Shown piece by piece: positions 60,183-64,000 of a stretch of 64,000 bases of DNA. Origin of the DNA: Tessaracoccus defluvii (GTDB taxonomy: Bacteria > Actinomycetota > Actinomycetes > Propionibacteriales > Propionibacteriaceae); assembly GCF_014489575.1 (NCBI RefSeq), contig NZ_CP060789.1, positions 310,001 to 374,000 of the forward strand, in the 5' to 3' direction. Each line of letters opens with the position of its first letter. Position 1 is the stretch's first letter. The notes under the pieces were generated by a model that was given only the letters and a program-made list of their open reading frames with translations, searched no databases and was not told the DNA's origin. The translations under genes and the position numbers were made by a program.

Positions 60183-61861
60183 TCAGCCGCGCTTCTGGAT
60201 CGACGCCCACTCGTCGCGCAGCCCCACCGTCCGGTGGAACAGCATCGGCGTGTCAGGATCGGCGGCGAAGTAGCCGAGCCGCTCGAACTGCACCACCTCG
60301 CCGGGGGCGGCGTCGGCCAGCGCGGGCTCCGCCTTGGCACCCTCGACGATCCTGCGGGAGTTCGGGTTCAGGTCGTCCAGAGCCTCGCCCGTGCGCTCCC
60401 CGGGCGCCTCTGCGGTGAACAGCCGCTCGTACAGCGCCACGGTGGTCTCGACCGCGTGCGGGGCCGACACCCAGTGCATCGTCGACTTCACGCGCCGCCC
60501 GTCGGGGGCGTTGCCGCCCTTGGTCTCGGGGGCGTAGGTGGCGAGCACCTCGACGACGTTGCCGTCGGCGTCCTTGACCGCCTCCGTCGCTGTGACGAAG
60601 TAGGCGCCGCGGAGCCGGACCTCGCGGCCGGGGGAGAGACGGAAGTACTTCGGCGGGGAACCTCGCGGAAGTCGTCCTGCTCGATCCACAATTCCCCGGT
60701 GAAGGGGATCAGCCGGGTGCCGTCCTCCGGACGCTCCGGGTTGTTGGCGACCTCGAAGTGCTCGACGACGGGGTTGCCGTCGGCGTCGGTGGGCCAGTTG
60801 GTCAGGCGCAGCTTCAGGGGATCCAGGACCCCCATCCTGCGCTGGGCCGTGGCGTTCAGCTCACGTCGCACGTAGGCCTCGAGGTACTCGATGGACTGGC
60901 GCGAGTTGGTGCGCGTCGTGCCCACCTCGCGGCAGAACGCGCGCAGCGCAGCCGCAGGGTAGCCGCGACGGCGGAGCCCCCGCAGGGTCGGCATCCTGGC
61001 GTCGTCCCAGCCGTCGACGACACCGTCGTTGACCAGCTTGGCCAGGCGCCGCTTCGACGTGACGGTGTGGGTCAGCTCCAGCCGCGCGAACTCGTACTGG
61101 CGCGGCGGATCGACGACCCCCAGCTGCTCGAGGAACCAGTCATACAGGGGACGGTGGCTCTCGAACTCCAGGGTGCAGAGCGAGTGGGTGACGCCCTCGA
61201 TGGCGTCGGACTGGCCGTGGGCCCAGTCGTACGTCGGATAGATCGGCCACTCGTCACCGGTGCGGTGATGGTGGACGGCGCGGATCCGGTACATGATCGG
61301 ATCGCGCATCTGCATGTTCTCGTGGGACATGTCGATCTTCGCGCGCAGCACGTGGGTGCCGTCGGCGAACTCACCCGCCCGCATGCGACGGAACAGGTCC
61401 AGGTTCTCCTCCACGCTGCGGTCACGGAAGGGGGAGTTGACCCCCGGCCTGCCGTAGCCTCCGCGGCCGGCGGAGATGGCCTCGCTGTCCTGGTCGTCGA
61501 CATAGGCGAGCCCGGCCGTGATCAGCTGCTCCGCCCAGACGTAGAGCTGCTCGAAGTAGTCGGAGGCGTAGCGATCCTCGGCGGGCTCGTAGCCCAGCCA
61601 GCGGATGTCCTCGATGATCGACTGGACGAAGTCGGAATCCTCGGTCTCGGGGTTGGTGTCGTCGAGCCTCAGGATGCACTTGCCGTTGAAGTCGTCGGCG
61701 GCGCCGAAGTCGACGACGATGGCCTTGGCGTGCCCGATGTGGAGGAAGCCGTTGGGCTCCGGTGGGAACCTCGTCTGCACGCGACCGCCGCGTTCTCCGG
61801 CGGCGATGTCGGCTCGGATCGCGTCGTAGATGAAGTTGCTCGGAAGCACGGGGCTCGTCAT
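60183..61861 (-). CDS. glnS: Glutaminyl-tRNA synthetase (frameshift in sequence)
   Basis: Restored length about 559 residues. RFPPEPNGFLHIGHAKAI gives the HIGH motif and TVTSKRRLAKL the KMSKS-type loop; the C-terminal anticodon-binding beta-barrels follow. Near 60655-60660 the frame breaks after DDFREVP: GTTCCCCGCCG should be GTTCCCCCGCCG, giving VPPPKYFRLSPG. It charges tRNA-Gln directly. Most Actinobacteria lack GlnS and use GatCAB on Glu-tRNA-Gln, so presence is a useful taxonomic trait. No YqeY domain is fused. Confidence 0.92.
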
Positions 61862-61888
61862 GGCGTCATGCTATCGGGACCACGACGG

Positions 61889-62422
61889 TCAGCCCAATGA
61901 GGCCAACCAGGCGATGAGGAGCAGCGGTGTGAGCATCGCCAAGGTGATCACGCCGACGACGGAGCTGACGGCGACGATCCAGTACAGCACTGAGGCCTCG
62001 TGCACCTGTTGCCGGTTGTCGATGGTGCGGTTGAGCAGCGCGAGGTTCTTCCGGTTGGAGCGCCAGGCGAGGTCGAAGAGGGGACCCGCGTAGGGGATCA
62101 TGCCCAGCAGTGCGTCGAGTCCCCAGTTGCCGATCATCCGGGCCAGCACAGGCAGGGGCATGCGCAGCCGCAGCGCGTCGAAGAGCAGCGCGGCCCCGAA
62201 AACCGACCCCACCACCGCTCCGGCCCAGGGGATGACGCTCAGCACGGGATCGAGACCGAAGCGGAATCGGGTGCCGGGAACGGGGAGGAGGTCCTCGAGG
62301 ATCCAGGTCAGCGTGCGGGTGGCCTTCGCCGGCTGGTCCTTCTGCAGTTCCGCCTGACCCCGACGGAGGGCGCGCTCCAGCGCGTCGCCGCGTGCGTCCA
62401 CCTGGTCGTCGTCACCATCCAC
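61889..62422 (-). CDS. DUF4112-like small membrane protein
   Basis: About 177 residues, starting at the GTG at 62422 ([18 protein letters not shown]); longer in-frame starts would run into gltX. Two hydrophobic regions: [22 protein letters not shown] and a C-terminal pair of helices ([31 protein letters not shown]). [17 protein letters not shown] and [22 protein letters not shown] match DUF4112 proteins. Function unknown. Divergent from gltX, convergent with nothing; it lies 28 bp before glnS, same strand. Confidence 0.75.
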   Translation of the reverse strand: MDGDDDQVDARGDALERALRRGQAELQKDQPAKATRTLTWILEDLLPVPGTRFRFGLDPVLSVIPWAGAVVGSVFGAALLFDALRLRMPLPVLARMIGNWGLDALLGMIPYAGPLFDLAWRSNRKNLALLNRTIDNRQQVHEASVLYWIVAVSSVVGVITLAMLTPLLLIAWLASLG

Positions 62423-62537
62423 GCCGACAAGTCTGCCTTCTGGCGGGCTCGCAGGAAGGCCCCGACCTGGGAGGTTCAGGGGCGGGCCGGGGCATCCGGG
62501 CGCCCATTCAGGGTGTTCCTCTAGAGTTGGGGGCACT

Positions 62538-63997
62538 ATGACGAATGCTCCCGCCCGCACCCGTGTTGCCCCTTCCCCGACCGGAGACCCGCACGTCGGC
62601 ACGGCCTTCATGGCCCTGTTCGACCTCGCGTGGGCCAGGAAGACCGGAGGCAGGTTCGTGCTGCGGATCGAGGACACCGACCAGGCGCGGCTGGTGCCCG
62701 GGTCCGAGCAGCAGATCTACGACTCCCTGCGCTGGCTCGGCCTCTCACCGGACGAGAGCCCGGAGGTCGGCGGGCCCTATGCGCCGTACAAGCAGTCGGA
62801 GCGCCTGGACACGTATCGGCCCTTCGTCGACCAGCTCGTCGAGGCCGGCCACGCCTACTACTGCTGGTGCTCGTCGGAGCGCCTCGCCGAGCTGCGTGAG
62901 GAGCAGAACCGGCAGAAGCTCTCCACCACGGGCTACGACCGGCTCTGCGTCGGCAAGACCCGCGAGGAGCGGGCCGCGCTTCCCGGCTTCACCGACCGGC
63001 CGGTCGTGCGCATGCTCATCCCGGACGACGCCCCCTCGAGTTCACCGACATCATCCGCGGCACCGTCAAGGCTCCCCGGCCGGACGACCAGGTGATCCTC
63101 AAGGCGGACGGCTTCCCGACGTACCACCTCGCCGTCGTCGTCGACGATCACCTGATGGGCATCAACACGGTCGTCCGGGGCGAGGAGTGGATCTCGTCGA
63201 CGCCGAAGCACGTCCTGCTGTACCAGTGGCTCGGCTGGGAGACGCCCGGGTTCGCCCACATGCCGCTGCTGCGCAACACGGACAAGTCGAAGATCTCGAA
63301 GCGAAAGAACCCGGCCGCGCGGCTCATGTGGTTCAAGGAGAACGGCTACCTGCCCGAGGCGGTGCGCAACTTCCTGCAGCTGCTGGGCTACGCCGGGGAC
63401 GAGGAGAACGAGGTCTCCACGTTCGAGGAGTTCGTGGAGCGGTTCTCGTGGGACAAGGTCAACACGGTCGGGCCGATCTTCGACGTGAAGAAGCTCGACT
63501 GGCTGAACGGCCACTACCTGCGCCTGCTGAGCGCCGATGAGCTGGCCGACCGCATCGCCACCTTCGCGTCCGAGACCGGCCAGTGGGCGGACCCGACGCC
63601 ACGCCAACTCGAGATCCTCCGCAGCGCGGTGCCGATCATCCAGGAGCGACTCGTCCTGCTCAAGGATGCGCTGCCCCAGCTCGACTTCCTGTTCGCCGAC
63701 GACGCCGACCTGACCGTGGCAGACGACGCGTTCGCCTCGCTGCCGGACGGTGCCGCCGAGGTGCTCGACGCTGCGGTGGCGGCCCTTGCCGAGGGCCCGT
63801 TCGACGCGGAGGCCATCCAGGCCGCACTCCGCGAGCAGATCGTCGAAGGGCTCGGGCTGAAGCCGCGGGTGGCCTTCGGCCCCGTCCGGGTCGCGATCTC
63901 CGGCCGCAAGGTCTCCCCGCCGCTCTTCGAGTCGATGGAGATCCTGGGGCGTGAGTCCTCGCTGGAGCGACTCCGGGCGCTGCGCGCCAGGCTCTGA
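62538..63997 (+). CDS. gltX: Glutamyl-tRNA synthetase (frameshift in sequence)
   Basis: Restored length about 486 residues. [16 protein letters not shown] gives the HIGH-type motif and [13 protein letters not shown] the KMSKS motif. At the C run 63031-63035 the frame breaks: PDDAP should be followed by [19 protein letters not shown], which lies in the next frame from 63036; one added C restores it. It provides Glu-tRNA-Glu. The coexistence of gltX and glnS side by side fits discriminating synthetases. The stop is 3 bases from the window end. Confidence 0.95.
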
Positions 63998-64000
63998 GGC

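Overview
The window is one contiguous stretch of a high-GC actinobacterial chromosome. The order tRNA-Thr, tRNA-Met, rpmG, hadA, hadB, murB, then tRNA-Trp, secE, nusG, rplK, rplA, then rplJ, rplL, rpoB, rpoC, rpsL, rpsG, fusA, tuf is the conserved Actinobacteria ribosomal/RNA polymerase neighbourhood. A polyprenyl diphosphate synthase directly after nuoN, a 2-oxoacid:ferredoxin oxidoreductase pair and a glutaminyl-tRNA synthetase are compatible with Propionibacteriaceae, but family or genus cannot be fixed from the window alone.

Layout. 0-17 kb: the end of the complex I operon (nuoN) and a menaquinone-type prenyl synthase; an SLC13-type anion carrier; an M13 peptidase; korA-korB plus an unknown membrane-anchored protein; a SWIM/SNF2 helicase; a three-gene cluster of NuoB-, NuoC- and NuoI-like proteins without NuoD; a mannosyltransferase; xthA and a YajQ-family protein. 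17-30 kb: tRNAs, deoD, rpmG, hadAB, murB, an M20 amidohydrolase, a heterodimeric ABC exporter, pcm, then tRNA-Trp-secE-nusG-rplK-rplA. 30-34 kb: an enoyl-CoA hydratase-like gene and a damaged sugar-uptake locus (LacI-type regulator without its DNA-binding domain, one orphan permease, a sulfatase). 34-43.4 kb is accessory: a 58/116-bp tandem repeat array, an IS21-family element (34526-42071) whose istA is split by two further insertions, an IS256-family element and a recombinase-in-trio (RIT) element with 87-bp inverted ends, and then an AbiEi/DUF559-type gene and inverted copies of the same repeat core. 43.4-46 kb: a polar amino-acid ABC importer. 46-60 kb: an L10 leader, rplJL, rpoBC, rpsLG, fusA and tuf with promoters and strong terminators. 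60-64 kb: glnS, a small membrane protein and gltX.

Sequence quality. Eight one-base deletions, mostly in C or G runs, interrupt seven genes, four of which are normally essential (fusA, tuf, glnS, gltX). They look like consensus errors, so these genes are annotated over their full restored length. In contrast, the split istA and the truncated lacI look like real rearrangements.

How the parts may work together: KorAB would reduce ferredoxin from a 2-oxoacid, and the nearby NuoB/NuoC/NuoI-like trio carries the cysteines for Fe-S clusters of the type that accept such electrons; the link is inference. Everything from secE to tuf forms the transcription/translation core, under several recognisable promoters and one RNA leader.
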